Positions 6,288 to 14,043 of a DNA stretch of 19,062 bases are shown one piece after another. The notes under the pieces are model-generated. The model was not told the DNA's origin. It searched no databases and worked only from the letters and a program-made list of their open reading frames with translations. This DNA is from Chloroflexota bacterium (GTDB lineage: Bacteria > Chloroflexota > Anaerolineae > Anaerolineales > Villigracilaceae): NCBI GenBank assembly GCA_021796315.1, contig JAJYOH010000044.1, forward strand, positions 1 through 19,062. The letters run 5' to 3'. The position numbers were made by a program, and so were the translations under genes. How positions within the stretch are numbered: the first letter of the stretch is position 1; each line of letters opens with the position of its first letter.

Positions 6288-7496
6288 ATGAATTTCGATA
6301 AAGATGATGCCGTCTCGCGACGCATCCAGGCCTTCAGCGAGCGCGTTGCGATGCTCAAGGAAAATGATCTGTATTTTTATAATCAACCCATCCAAGAGAT
6401 CCGCGCCGGAGCCAAAGTGCTGGTGCATGGACGTGAGATGGGCATGTATGCCTCGTATGGATATCTTGGTTTGATCGGCCATCCGCGCATTAATAAAGCT
6501 GCCAAGAAAGCCGTTAATAAATTCGGCACCGGCACGAACGGCGTCCGCACACTGGCTGGTACGCTGACCATTCATGACGAACTCGAAGAAACCATTGCAC
6601 ACTTCAAGCACGCCGAATCTGCGATCACTTATACATCCGGATATGTTACCAACCTGACCGTCGTCTCGACCTTGATGGGACGCGGTGATTACGTTTTGTC
6701 CGATAAACTCAATCACGCCTCCATCGTGGACGGGTGCCTGATGTCCGGTGCGGAGTTCCGCCGCTTCAAACATAATGACATGGATGATTTGGCGAAACGA
6801 CTCCAACAAATTCCTGATGGCGTCTCGAAACTGGTCATCGCTGACGCCGTCTTCTCGATGGACGGCGATGTGATCGACCTGCCGAAGATGGTCGAAGTTT
6901 GCAGGAAGTACGGCGCGTATTTGATGATGGACGAAGCCCATTCGATCGGTGTGCTCGGCAAAACCGGACGCGGCATCGAGGAACATTTCGGTCTCGAGGA
7001 TGTGGTTGATATCAAGATGGGAACGTTAAGTAAGACCATCCCGTCCGTGGGCGGATATGTGGCGGGTAAAAAGGAATTGATCAATTATTTCCGTCATGCC
7101 AGCCGCGCCTATATTTTTTCAGCGGCCATTCCACCTGCGCAAGCCGCGGCGGCCAATGAAGCTTTCAAAGTGATTTTGGATGAACCCTGGCGTGTTGATA
7201 AGCTGCGCAGGAATGGCGAGCAGTTCATCAACGGACTCAAATCTTACGGCTTCGATACCGGCCTGACCACGACCGCCATCGTCCCCGTGCTGTGTGGCAC
7301 GGACAAGAATGCCTTCATGATGACGCGCGAAGCGCAGCATCATGACGTCTTCGTTTTGCCGGTGGTCTCACCCGCCGTGCCCGAAGGCCAGGCGCGCCTG
7401 CGTGCGACGGTCACTGCCGCGCATGAACCCGAAGAAATCCAACGCGCGATGGATGTCATCGCCACGGCCGGAAAACAGATTGGGATTATTCGGTAA
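6288..7496 (+). CDS. PLP-dependent alpha-oxoamine synthase family acyltransferase
   Basis: The 402-aa fold-type I PLP enzyme belongs to the family of 8-amino-7-oxononanoate synthase, 2-amino-3-ketobutyrate CoA ligase and serine palmitoyltransferase, which condense an amino acid with an acyl-CoA. Landmarks are YASYGYLGLIGHP (about 54-66), FGTGTNGVRTLAGT, YTSGYVTN, SDKLNHASIVDGC, the cofactor Asp/His in MDEAHSIGVLGKTGRG (about 214-229), and the Schiff-base lysine K249 in GTLSKTIPSVGGYVAG. The stretch after the lysine is TIPSVGG rather than the more common ALGGxGG, so the exact member is unclear. No biotin, threonine-catabolic or sphingolipid gene is adjacent. The ATG at 6288 has AGGAG six bases upstream and a good promoter. 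Confidence 0.88.
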   Translation: MNFDKDDAVSRRIQAFSERVAMLKENDLYFYNQPIQEIRAGAKVLVHGREMGMYASYGYLGLIGHPRINKAAKKAVNKFGTGTNGVRTLAGTLTIHDELEETIAHFKHAESAITYTSGYVTNLTVVSTLMGRGDYVLSDKLNHASIVDGCLMSGAEFRRFKHNDMDDLAKRLQQIPDGVSKLVIADAVFSMDGDVIDLPKMVEVCRKYGAYLMMDEAHSIGVLGKTGRGIEEHFGLEDVVDIKMGTLSKTIPSVGGYVAGKKELINYFRHASRAYIFSAAIPPAQAAAANEAFKVILDEPWRVDKLRRNGEQFINGLKSYGFDTGLTTTAIVPVLCGTDKNAFMMTREAQHHDVFVLPVVSPAVPEGQARLRATVTAAHEPEEIQRAMDVIATAGKQIGIIR

Positions 7497-7531
7497 AGTG
7501 AAGTCGATCTGGATTATCAGCCTGTCACGCC

Positions 7532-8713
7532 ATGTCATCTATCACCCTCAAATCCGGACGTGAAAAATCCCTGCTTCGCCGCCATCCGTGGATATTTTCC
7601 GGCGCGGTCGAACGCGTGGATAAAGACTCCGCTTCGGGCGCGACGGTGGACGTGCTCTCGTTTAACGGCGACTTCCTTGCGCGTGCCGCATATTCGCCCA
7701 CCTCGCAAATCCGCGCCCGCGTTTGGACGTTCAACGATGAACCCGTTGACGCGGTTTTTTTTCGCAAGCGAATCAAATCTGCAATTCACTCGCGTGACAC
7801 TTGGAACTTGAAACATGACACCGATGCTATCCGCCTCATCCACGCCGAATCAGACGGTCTGCCCGGCCTGATCGTTGACCGTTACGGCGATGTGCTTGTC
7901 CTTCAATCCTTGACGGCTGGTTCAGAATTTTGGAAGCAGGCCATCGCCGATATTTTGCTGGAAGAAACTGGTTTGAAAAATATCTATGAGCGTTCAGATG
8001 CCGACGTGCGCAAACTCGAAGGGCTTGAATCGCGCATTGGAATTTTGCGCGGCACGATTCCTGATTCTCAAATCACGATCACCGAACACGGTCTGAAATT
8101 TAACGTCAACTTTGCTGAAGGTCATAAGACCGGCTTTTATCTTGACCAGCGCGCCAATCGTCAGCGGGTGCGCGAATTGGCGAATGACGAGGACGTGCTA
8201 GATTGCTTTTGTTACACCGGCGGATTCACCGTCAACGCGCTGGCGGGCGGAGCAAAATCTGTCGTCTCGATTGACTCGTCCGCGGAAGCGCTCAGGCTTG
8301 GGCGTGAGAATGTTTTGTTAAACGGTCTCACGCAACCAGGGTGGATCGAAGCGGATGTTTTCCAGCGTTTGAGAAAATTTCGGGATGAGCGCCGCTCGTT
8401 CGACATGATCATTCTTGATCCCCCGAAATTTGCGCCAACTGCTTCACAGGTTGATAAAGCCGCGCGCGCTTATAAGGATATCAATTTGCTGGCTTTCAAA
8501 TTATTGCGCCCGGGCGGAATCCTTTTTACCTTCTCCTGCTCCGGCGGCGTGGACGCGGACCTTTTCCAAAAAATCGTGGCCGGCGCGGCGCTGGATGCAA
8601 ATGCGGAGGCGCAGATCGTTGAACATCTTTCGCAGGCCGCCGATCATCCGGTCTCGCTGAATTTTCCGGAGGGGACTTATTTGAAGGGGCTGGTTTGTAA
8701 TAGAGCCGGTTGA
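7532..8713 (+). CDS. rlmI: 23S rRNA (cytosine-C5) methyltransferase, RlmI-like
   Basis: The 393-aa protein has an N-terminal PUA RNA-binding domain (residues about 1-75, with RRHPWIFSGAVERV) and a Rossmann SAM-methyltransferase domain. The linker shows GHKTGFYLDQR (198-208), motif I VLDCFCYTGGFTVN (from 222), the acidic cofactor residue in VVSIDSS, DPPKFAPT (from 296) and the FSCSGG segment with a likely catalytic Cys. This is the RlmI-type layout that makes m5C in 23S rRNA. The ATG at 7532 lies 35 bases after the previous stop and has no clear Shine-Dalgarno. The last ~20 codons (8639-8697) are duplicated almost exactly behind folE at 10696-10754. No terminator follows this copy, but one follows the stray copy. 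Confidence 0.93.
   Translation: MSSITLKSGREKSLLRRHPWIFSGAVERVDKDSASGATVDVLSFNGDFLARAAYSPTSQIRARVWTFNDEPVDAVFFRKRIKSAIHSRDTWNLKHDTDAIRLIHAESDGLPGLIVDRYGDVLVLQSLTAGSEFWKQAIADILLEETGLKNIYERSDADVRKLEGLESRIGILRGTIPDSQITITEHGLKFNVNFAEGHKTGFYLDQRANRQRVRELANDEDVLDCFCYTGGFTVNALAGGAKSVVSIDSSAEALRLGRENVLLNGLTQPGWIEADVFQRLRKFRDERRSFDMIILDPPKFAPTASQVDKAARAYKDINLLAFKLLRPGGILFTFSCSGGVDADLFQKIVAGAALDANAEAQIVEHLSQAADHPVSLNFPEGTYLKGLVCNRAG
8639..8697 (+). repeat. Direct repeat copy 1: 3' end of rlmI
   Basis: These 59 bases encode ADHPVSLNFPEGTYLKGLV at the rlmI C-terminus. They match 10696-10754 at 57 of 59 positions. Both differences are synonymous: ACT/ACA for Thr and GGG/GGC for Gly. Confidence 0.95.
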
Positions 8714-8770
8714 TCCCAAGAAATTTTTTAAGTCATTCAATCGTCTAATACGGAGACAAAGGATGGCACA

Positions 8771-9952
8771 ATGAAACATTACAGGTATTTGATCGTTGGC
8801 AGTGGCATGACCGCGGACGCCGCAGTGCGCGGCATCCGTGAACTCGATGCGGACGGCACGATTGGCATGGTTGGCAACGAACCCGATATGCCGTATGCGC
8901 GGCCTCCGCTTTCAAAGGGGATGTGGAAAGGACGCCCGTTCGAGAAAGTCTGGCGCGGTACCGATAAATTGAACGTCGATTTTCATCTCGGAAGACAAGT
9001 CACCGAACTCGATCCAAAGTCAAAACGATTGCGCGACGATCAAGTCGACGAATACAGCTACGATAAACTTTTGCTTGCCACCGGTGGATCGCCCATCCGT
9101 TTGCCGTTTGGTGGCGACGAGATTATTTACTTCCGCACACTGCGCGATTATCAACGTCTGCGCGCGCTGGTCGAGACTGGACAGAACTTTCTGGTCATCG
9201 GCGCGGGCTTCATTGGTTCTGAAATCGCCGCGGCACTTTCGACGCAGGGCAAACAGGTCGCGATGGTCTTTCTCGGAAATTCGATTGGCGAAAATATTTA
9301 TCCGCCTGAGCTAGCGGAATTCCTGACCAACTTTTATCGCAAGAAGGGCGTGGATGTGGTACCCGCAGACGCAGTCAGCGCCGTTGAGAAAAACGGGAGC
9401 CGCTTCACGGTCCGAACCCGAGGCAGGCGCGAGTTTCAGGTAGATGGCATCGTGGCCGGACTCGGACTCCGCCCAAATGTCGAGCTGGCGAAGTTTGCCG
9501 GAATCAAAGTCGAGAATGGCATCGTCGTGGACGATCATCAGCGCACCTCCGCGCCGGATGTTTTCGCGGCGGGCGACGTGGCGATGTTCCCGCATAAAAT
9601 ATTGGGCAGGTCAATTCGCGTGGAGCATGAAGATAACGCGCTGAAAATGGGCAAGCAGGCCGGGCGCAATATGGCGGGCGCGGACGAGGCGTACACTCAC
9701 GCGCCATATTTTTATTCCGACTTGTTTGAATTGGGCTATGAGGCAGTGGGAGAGTTGAGCAGTAAGCTGGAAACCTTCGTCGATTGGCAGGAGCCTTTCC
9801 AAAAGGGTGTAATCTATTATCTGGATGGCGGACGTTTACGCGGCGTGTTGTTGTGGAATGTGTGGGATAAGTTGAAAGAGGCGACGGCTTTGATGCAAAA
9901 AGATGTCCAGTTCAAAATGGAAGATTTGAAGGGAAGAATAAAAGCTGAATAA
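8771..9952 (+). CDS. FAD-dependent NAD(P)-disulfide oxidoreductase, AIF/ferredoxin-reductase type
   Basis: The 393-aa flavoprotein has two dinucleotide-binding folds: an N-terminal FAD fold beginning RYLIVGSGMTADAAVRGI, and an NAD(P) fold with FLVIGAGFIGSEIAAAL near residue 140. They are followed by the FAD-contact segment APDVFAAGDVAMFP and a C-terminal domain (FYSDLFELGYEAVGEL) like that of AIF and ferredoxin/rubredoxin reductases. It probably transfers electrons between NAD(P)H and a small redox protein, but the partner is not in the window. The family's first motif usually reads GxGxAG; here it is GSGMTA. The gene lies inside the segment bounded by the two rlmI repeats, together with folE. 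Confidence 0.88.
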   Translation: MKHYRYLIVGSGMTADAAVRGIRELDADGTIGMVGNEPDMPYARPPLSKGMWKGRPFEKVWRGTDKLNVDFHLGRQVTELDPKSKRLRDDQVDEYSYDKLLLATGGSPIRLPFGGDEIIYFRTLRDYQRLRALVETGQNFLVIGAGFIGSEIAAALSTQGKQVAMVFLGNSIGENIYPPELAEFLTNFYRKKGVDVVPADAVSAVEKNGSRFTVRTRGRREFQVDGIVAGLGLRPNVELAKFAGIKVENGIVVDDHQRTSAPDVFAAGDVAMFPHKILGRSIRVEHEDNALKMGKQAGRNMAGADEAYTHAPYFYSDLFELGYEAVGELSSKLETFVDWQEPFQKGVIYYLDGGRLRGVLLWNVWDKLKEATALMQKDVQFKMEDLKGRIKAE

Positions 9953-9955
9953 TCT

Positions 9956-9984
9956 CCTGCATAACGAAACTCGGTTTATGCAGG
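9956..9984. promoter_or_regulatory. Hairpin between the oxidoreductase and folE
   Basis: A 9-bp perfect inverted repeat (CCTGCATAA at 9956-9964 with TTATGCAGG at 9976-9984) and an 11-base loop lie just after the oxidoreductase stop and 36 bases before folE. There is no T tract on the plus strand, so it is not a typical terminator. An operator or mRNA-processing stem is possible. Confidence 0.45.
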
Positions 9985-10020
9985 CATCTCGCAAAAATTA
10001 TGAGGAAGTAGAAAACAACC

Positions 10021-10680
10021 ATGAACATTCACGATGATCCCGATGATGCCGAATATCTTGCGACGATGAAGTTGCAGATGCGCCAGATATCGGATGAGCA
10101 GTTCCACAAGTTCGAAGGTTATGCGGCAGAAATCTTTTCCGCGTTCGGCCTCGATTTGAACATGCTGTCGACAAAAGATACACCTCGTCGTTTTATCAAG
10201 GCACTCTTTGACGCGACGGAAGGTTACGATGGAGATCCCAAACTTCTGCGGGTCTTCGATACGGAATGCCGCGGCGATCCTGACTGCCGCCTAAGTCAGG
10301 TTGTCGAGGGGCCAATCCCTTTCTTTGCGCTTTGTGAACATCATGCTTTACCCTTCTATGGGATGGCCTATGTTGGATACATTGCCCATGAAAATATCAT
10401 CGGCATTTCCAAACTGACCCGCCTGGTTCGGATCTTCTCCAAGCGTTTTGCGGTGCAGGAACGGATCGGCCAGCAGATCGCAGACACGTTGGAAACCATA
10501 CTTCATCCGCACGGCGTGGCCGTTTTTCTTGAAGCTCATCATCTATGCATGGAGATGCGCGGCGTGCGGGAAAACGCATCGATGACGCGCACTACAGTCT
10601 GGCGCGGTTATTACGCCGACGATCCGACGCTGCGATCCGAATTTTTCACTGCTTGTGGATTGCAAAGAAATGAGAGGTGA
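10021..10680 (+). CDS. folE: GTP cyclohydrolase I (FolE)
   Basis: FolE converts GTP to 7,8-dihydroneopterin triphosphate, the first step to folate and other pterins. The 219-aa product has the family core: TPRRFIKALFDATEGYDGDP, the zinc site CEHHALPFYG (Cys105, His107, His108), IIGISKLTRLVRIFSKRFAVQERI, and EAHHLCMEMRGVREN with the third zinc ligand Cys176. Zn ligands and catalytic His are intact. CEHHAL replaces the more common CEHHLL. Length is usual. The ATG at 10021 has only a distant GAGGAAG and a 14-base spacing, so initiation may be weak. No other folate or pterin gene is nearby; its only partner is the upstream oxidoreductase, and both lie between the rlmI direct repeats. Confidence 0.95.
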   Translation: MNIHDDPDDAEYLATMKLQMRQISDEQFHKFEGYAAEIFSAFGLDLNMLSTKDTPRRFIKALFDATEGYDGDPKLLRVFDTECRGDPDCRLSQVVEGPIPFFALCEHHALPFYGMAYVGYIAHENIIGISKLTRLVRIFSKRFAVQERIGQQIADTLETILHPHGVAVFLEAHHLCMEMRGVRENASMTRTTVWRGYYADDPTLRSEFFTACGLQRNER

Positions 10681-10695
10681 ATAAATGGAACGACT

Positions 10696-10770
10696 GCCGA
10701 TCATCCGGTCTCGCTGAATTTTCCGGAGGGGACATATTTGAAGGGCCTGGTTTGCCACAAAACGATTTAA
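10696..10770 (+). pseudogene. Stray 3' fragment of rlmI (direct repeat copy 2) with its own stop codon
   Basis: Bases 10696-10754 repeat the rlmI 3' end (57/59). The frame continues ADHPVSLNFPEGTYLKGLVC, then HKTI and a TAA at 10768-10770, whereas copy 1 ends NRAG. No start codon leads into this frame: it is open only from 10681, directly after the folE stop. It is a coding relic, not a gene. A strong terminator follows at once, and it may have been the original rlmI terminator. Confidence 0.92.
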
Positions 10771-10772
10771 AC

Positions 10773-10807
10773 AAAAAGGATGAAGACCATAAGTCTCCAT
10801 CCTTTTT
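10773..10807. terminator. Bidirectional Rho-independent terminator between folE and the zinc-ribbon gene
   Basis: The stem AAAAAGGATG (10773-10782) pairs with CATCCTTTTT (10798-10807). After one mismatch, AGAC pairs with GTCT around a CATAA loop. The arms give T tracts on both strands, so it can serve the plus-strand rlmI/folE side and the minus-strand gene ending at 10823. Confidence 0.88.
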
Positions 10808-10822
10808 GTGTTGATTAATCGT

Positions 10823-11317
10823 TTACTGTTTTTTGCCGCAGTTCGAGCAGAACTTCCAATCGTCCTGAACCATTGAACCGCATTTTGCGCAGGCATGTAT
10901 CGCAATGTTCGGCGCGGCTGTGGCGGCTACGGCAGCTGGCTTCACAGAGTTTTTGCCGATCAAATACACGGCGTAGAAGACCAGGGCCAGCAGCGCCAAC
11001 GGGATCAATCCCATCAACCCGCCAAACATAAACCCAAAGGGCATGAGGCCGAAGTGGGTGAACCCGAAACCGCCTCCGCCCATCATCGGGCGTCCCCAAC
11101 CGTCACCACCGCGCATCATCGGTCCGTTCCAACCTCGAGCTTGTGGATTTACGCTTTGTGGCGGCAGGTTTCCGCGTTGTTGCGGTTGAAAGCCATAACC
11201 GGGGCGAAGGTTAGCGGTAATCATATTGTTACGCATCACAAATGCCAGCCCAACCAGACCCGCGACAATTACCAAAACGATCAGGATCCCCAGGATCCAT
11301 TTCCAAAATTTTTTCAT
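10823..11317 (-). CDS. Membrane protein with Gly/Met-rich middle and C-terminal zinc ribbon
   Basis: I do not recognise a named family. The 164-aa product starts with a strongly hydrophobic segment (WKWILGILIVLVIVAGLVGL). It continues with a Gly/Pro/Gln/Met-rich stretch (residues about 35-85, including repeated PMMRGG and PMMGGGG), a second membrane segment (GLMGLIPLALLALVFYAVYLIG), and a C-terminal zinc ribbon with CAKCG and CSNCG, as in zinc-ribbon domain proteins that end in KFCSNCGKK. Both termini are probably on the same side of the membrane. AAGGAG with a 7-base spacer precedes the ATG, and a TATTAT box lies about 25 bases upstream. A role in protein quality control or sensing can only be guessed. 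Confidence 0.8.
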   Translation of the reverse strand: MKKFWKWILGILIVLVIVAGLVGLAFVMRNNMITANLRPGYGFQPQQRGNLPPQSVNPQARGWNGPMMRGGDGWGRPMMGGGGFGFTHFGLMPFGFMFGGLMGLIPLALLALVFYAVYLIGKNSVKPAAVAATAAPNIAIHACAKCGSMVQDDWKFCSNCGKKQ

Positions 11318-11471
11318 TTTATGACTCCTTGTTCATGCCCGAATAATACACGTTTATTCTGAATATTGGATGAAGGAAATATGTAGTTTATGTAAAGGTT
11401 TTCTGGGCGCAAATCACAGATGAAAATCGACAAAAACAATGACGCCGGAACATGGCGCTTGTCCGCATCCT

Positions 11472-11480
11472 TGATACAAT
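11472..11480 (+). promoter_or_regulatory. Extended -10 promoter with leaderless geometry before the CcmC-like gene
   Basis: TGATACAAT (11472-11480) is followed by six bases (TTAGCC) and the ATG at 11487. No Shine-Dalgarno exists upstream. The spacing is the same as at mntA and rsmI. Confidence 0.68.
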
Positions 11481-11486
11481 TTAGCC

Positions 11487-12113
11487 ATGCTGAAAACCAA
11501 ACATGCTCCTCTCATTCAATTTCTGGGCGCTGTGATCCTGATTGGCATCCTCGCTCTCTTCGGTCCTGAAGAGCAGACGCTTGGCGCGAACGTGCGGATT
11601 GTCTACCTGCACGGCGCCTGGGTGCTGACGGCTGAACTCGCCTTCAGTGCGGCGGGTCTCGCGGGACTGATCGGCCTGATTGCGCGCCGCGACATTTTCC
11701 ACGCCTGGTCCGCTGCGCTGGGCCGGACGGGTATCTTCTTCTGGCTGACGTATCTGCCGCTCTCGCTGTGGGCGATGGAAACCAACTGGAACGGCCCGTT
11801 CCTGGCTGAGCCGCGCTTCCGCCTGGCGATGACCTTTGCTGTCGTCGGCTTGTTGTTGCAGATCGGCCTGTGGCTGATGGATAACAAAATGCTCACGTCC
11901 GCGGCCAACATTGCATATATTGTCGTACTGCGCGTGGCCTTTTCCCTGGCGCAAAATATTATGCACCCCCCGCCATCGCCAATTTTCAGTTCCGGTAATT
12001 CCGTCATCATCGGATTCTTTGTGGTGTTGAATCTCCTAACATGGCTGGCGGCTTATTTTCTCACTCGCTGGTTCCTGTCGATTCGGCGAATCAGTGCAAT
12101 ATTGAATCAATAA
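11487..12113 (+). CDS. Polytopic membrane protein, weakly CcmC/heme-handling-like
   Basis: The 208-aa product has about six membrane segments. Three conserved-looking stretches recall the heme-handling proteins of cytochrome c maturation (CcmC, CcmF, CcsA): VRIVYLHGAWV with a His near residue 42, a tryptophan-rich external loop GIFFWLTYLPLSLWAMETNWNG, and NIMHPPPSPIF with a second His near residue 159, which resembles the LHQP-type segment after the WWD domain. A true WWD motif (WGxxWxWD) is not present, so CcmC function is only a suggestion, and no other ccm gene is adjacent. The protein could equally be an unrelated Chloroflexota membrane family. The MFS gene follows after 15 bases, suggesting cotranscription. 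Confidence 0.75.
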   Translation: MLKTKHAPLIQFLGAVILIGILALFGPEEQTLGANVRIVYLHGAWVLTAELAFSAAGLAGLIGLIARRDIFHAWSAALGRTGIFFWLTYLPLSLWAMETNWNGPFLAEPRFRLAMTFAVVGLLLQIGLWLMDNKMLTSAANIAYIVVLRVAFSLAQNIMHPPPSPIFSSGNSVIIGFFVVLNLLTWLAAYFLTRWFLSIRRISAILNQ

Positions 12114-12128
12114 ATCACTGAAATAACA

Positions 12129-13331
12129 ATGCGTTTACGAATCCAACTTGCCGTTGTCATGGTGCTTCGCACCGTCCTGAACACCATGCACAGGATGGTC
12201 TATCCTTTCCTGTCCATCTTTGCGCGCGGCCTCGGCGTGGATGTGACTGCCCTTCAATATGCGCTGACTGCTCGTAACTTCGTCGGCATATTCGCACCGA
12301 TCACTGCACCGATTGCCGATCAACGCGGGCGTAAGTTTGGGATGCTGACAGGCATCGTGATCTTTACGTTTGGTGTGGGACTGGTTGCGCTCTTCCCAAA
12401 TATCTTCACGCTTTCCATCGCGCTGATTCTGGCTTTACTTGGCAAATATGTTTTCGATCCTGCCATGCAAGCCTATTTTGGCGACCGCATTCCTTACGAG
12501 CAACGCGGTACAGCCCTGGCTGTGACCGAAGTGGCTTGGTCAGCGGCGTTTATCGTTGGTGTGCCGGTCATGGCATTCTTGATAGCGCGCGGTGGCTGGT
12601 CTGCTCCTTTTCCGGTTCTGGCAATAGCAGGCCTCATGATGTTCGCGGTCATCTTCTGGATGATCCCGCGCGCGGACACACATCACGAAGCGACAAAAGA
12701 TGTGCGACAAAATTTCCACGCCGTGTTCACGTCTGTTCCTGCATTGGCAGGTATGTCCATCGCATTATGGGCCAGCGGGGCCAATGAAATGGTCAATCTG
12801 GTTTTCGGCGTCTGGCTTGAGAATTCATTTGGACTCAAGATCGCAGCGTTGGCAGGCGCATCGGCTGTGATCGGCCTGTCGGAGTTGAGCGGGGAAGGAC
12901 TCGTGGCTCTAACCACCGACCGGTTAGGAAAGCCGCGTGCGCTTACGCTGGGCCTCGTCGGCAACGCGCTGGCCTGTATCCTGCTGCCCGTTATCGGTCA
13001 GACGGAAGCGGGCGCTCTGGTCGGCCTTTTCATTTTTTACATCACATTCGAATATGTCATGGTCAGTCACATCCCGATGATGACTGAGCTTGTCCCGAAA
13101 GCGCGCGCTACGTTGCTTACGTTTAATTTAACGGGTCAGGCCATCGGTCGCGCCATCGGCGGATTTTTGGCAACCTTCGTTTTTCATACATTTGGTTTTC
13201 CGTTTGTGGCTGGCATGGCGCTTCTGCTCAATGTGTTTGCATTGCTGGCGTTGGCCGAACTGCAAAAGAAGATCGTGATCATGCCGCGCGTTCTTGGATG
13301 GGTAAGAAGCGTTTTTTTTCGAACGAACTGA
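12129..13331 (+). CDS. Major facilitator superfamily transporter
   Basis: The 400-aa product has the 12-helix layout of MFS carriers, with two similar halves separated near residue 185-200 by a charged loop (RADTHHEATKDVRQNF). The MFS motif A between helices 2 and 3 is recognisable as IADQRGRKFGM. A second-half counterpart reads TTDRLGKPRAL. Helix 4 carries RIPYEQRGTALAVTE, typical of the drug/metabolite efflux branch. The substrate cannot be inferred. No Shine-Dalgarno precedes the ATG, which lies 15 bases after the CcmC-like gene, so reinitiation or coupling is likely. Confidence 0.88.
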   Translation: MRLRIQLAVVMVLRTVLNTMHRMVYPFLSIFARGLGVDVTALQYALTARNFVGIFAPITAPIADQRGRKFGMLTGIVIFTFGVGLVALFPNIFTLSIALILALLGKYVFDPAMQAYFGDRIPYEQRGTALAVTEVAWSAAFIVGVPVMAFLIARGGWSAPFPVLAIAGLMMFAVIFWMIPRADTHHEATKDVRQNFHAVFTSVPALAGMSIALWASGANEMVNLVFGVWLENSFGLKIAALAGASAVIGLSELSGEGLVALTTDRLGKPRALTLGLVGNALACILLPVIGQTEAGALVGLFIFYITFEYVMVSHIPMMTELVPKARATLLTFNLTGQAIGRAIGGFLATFVFHTFGFPFVAGMALLLNVFALLALAELQKKIVIMPRVLGWVRSVFFRTN

Positions 13332-13338
13332 AACCACG

Positions 13339-13344
13339 TATAAT
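13339..13344 (+). promoter_or_regulatory. Possible -10 box of the SAM methyltransferase gene
   Basis: A perfect TATAAT stands seven bases after the MFS stop codon and about 32 bases before the next ATG. No -35 box is convincing. Confidence 0.45.
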
Positions 13345-13376
13345 CGGATAAATTTCACACCAGAAAGATCGGATAT

Positions 13377-13979
13377 ATGCCCGAGACAAAATTTACGCGC
13401 GGCAAAGGACTGCTCGAGCCGACTCTTGCCCACCTGCGAACCCAACGCGCCAACCGCCTCATTCCCTCCGACCTGCGAGCGGGCCGCATTCTGGATATCG
13501 GGTGCGGCTCCTTTCCCTATTTCCTAGCCCACACTTCCTTTCAGGAAAAGTTCGCGGTGGATCAACTCCCGATGGCAAAAGAGACCGCCGTTCAAAATCA
13601 GATTGAATTTTTTTCACTCAACTTGAATGAAGCGCCGCATCTGCCCTTTGAAGATAATTTCTTCAGCGTTGTGACTCTGCTGGCGGTGGTCGAACATCTC
13701 AATCCGACCAGCATGGCATTGCTCTTTCAGGAAAGCCATCGCGTGTTGAAACCGGGCGGCAGTGTCATCCTGACTACGCCTGCTGCCTGGTCGGATGGGC
13801 TGCTTAAATTCATGGCAGACATCAACCTGGTCAGCGCCGAGGAAATCCACGAACACGCCTTCGCCTACACACTCCCACTCATCGGCTGGCATTTCGGTCA
13901 GGCGGGCTTTGAAATGACCAAGGTCAAATTCGGATACTTTGAGTTCATGCTTAATATGTGGGCCACCGCGCAAAAATGA
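13377..13979 (+). CDS. Class I SAM-dependent methyltransferase (small-molecule or lipid type)
   Basis: The 200-aa product has the class I Rossmann methyltransferase core: motif I ILDIGCGSFPYFLA near residue 38, the acidic loop residue in FAVDQLP, motif IV region FEDNFFSVVTLLAVVEHL, and HRVLKPGGSVILTTPA. This is the Methyltransf_11 style seen in enzymes acting on quinones, lipids, sugars or natural products. Nothing shows which substrate. The C-terminal third (HEHAFAYTLPLIGWHFGQAGF) is the usual lid and final strand. Length is normal for a stand-alone enzyme. Initiation at ATG 13377 has only a weak AGAAAG upstream. Confidence 0.86.
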   Translation: MPETKFTRGKGLLEPTLAHLRTQRANRLIPSDLRAGRILDIGCGSFPYFLAHTSFQEKFAVDQLPMAKETAVQNQIEFFSLNLNEAPHLPFEDNFFSVVTLLAVVEHLNPTSMALLFQESHRVLKPGGSVILTTPAAWSDGLLKFMADINLVSAEEIHEHAFAYTLPLIGWHFGQAGFEMTKVKFGYFEFMLNMWATAQK

Positions 13980-14007
13980 AAGACGGTAAAATCACATTGT
14001 CGGTTCT

Positions 14008-14016
14008 TGATAGAAT
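14008..14016 (+). promoter_or_regulatory. Extended -10 promoter of the 125-aa membrane protein gene
   Basis: TGATAGAAT lies 27 bases before ATG 14044. In contrast to the leaderless group, the leader here contains AAAGGAG. Confidence 0.6.
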
Positions 14017-14043
14017 GAATAAGACTTCCCAAAGGAGAGAAAA

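Noticed and set aside
6282..6986. Long minus-strand frame of 234 codons inside the oxoamine synthase gene
   Set aside because: It lies entirely opposite a gene with a full PLP-enzyme motif set, a good promoter and ribosome site; its sequence resembles no protein family.
8698..10695. Classical integrative element or composite transposon
   Set aside because: No integrase, recombinase, transposase, tRNA target or terminal inverted repeat is visible; only the long direct repeats support insertion.
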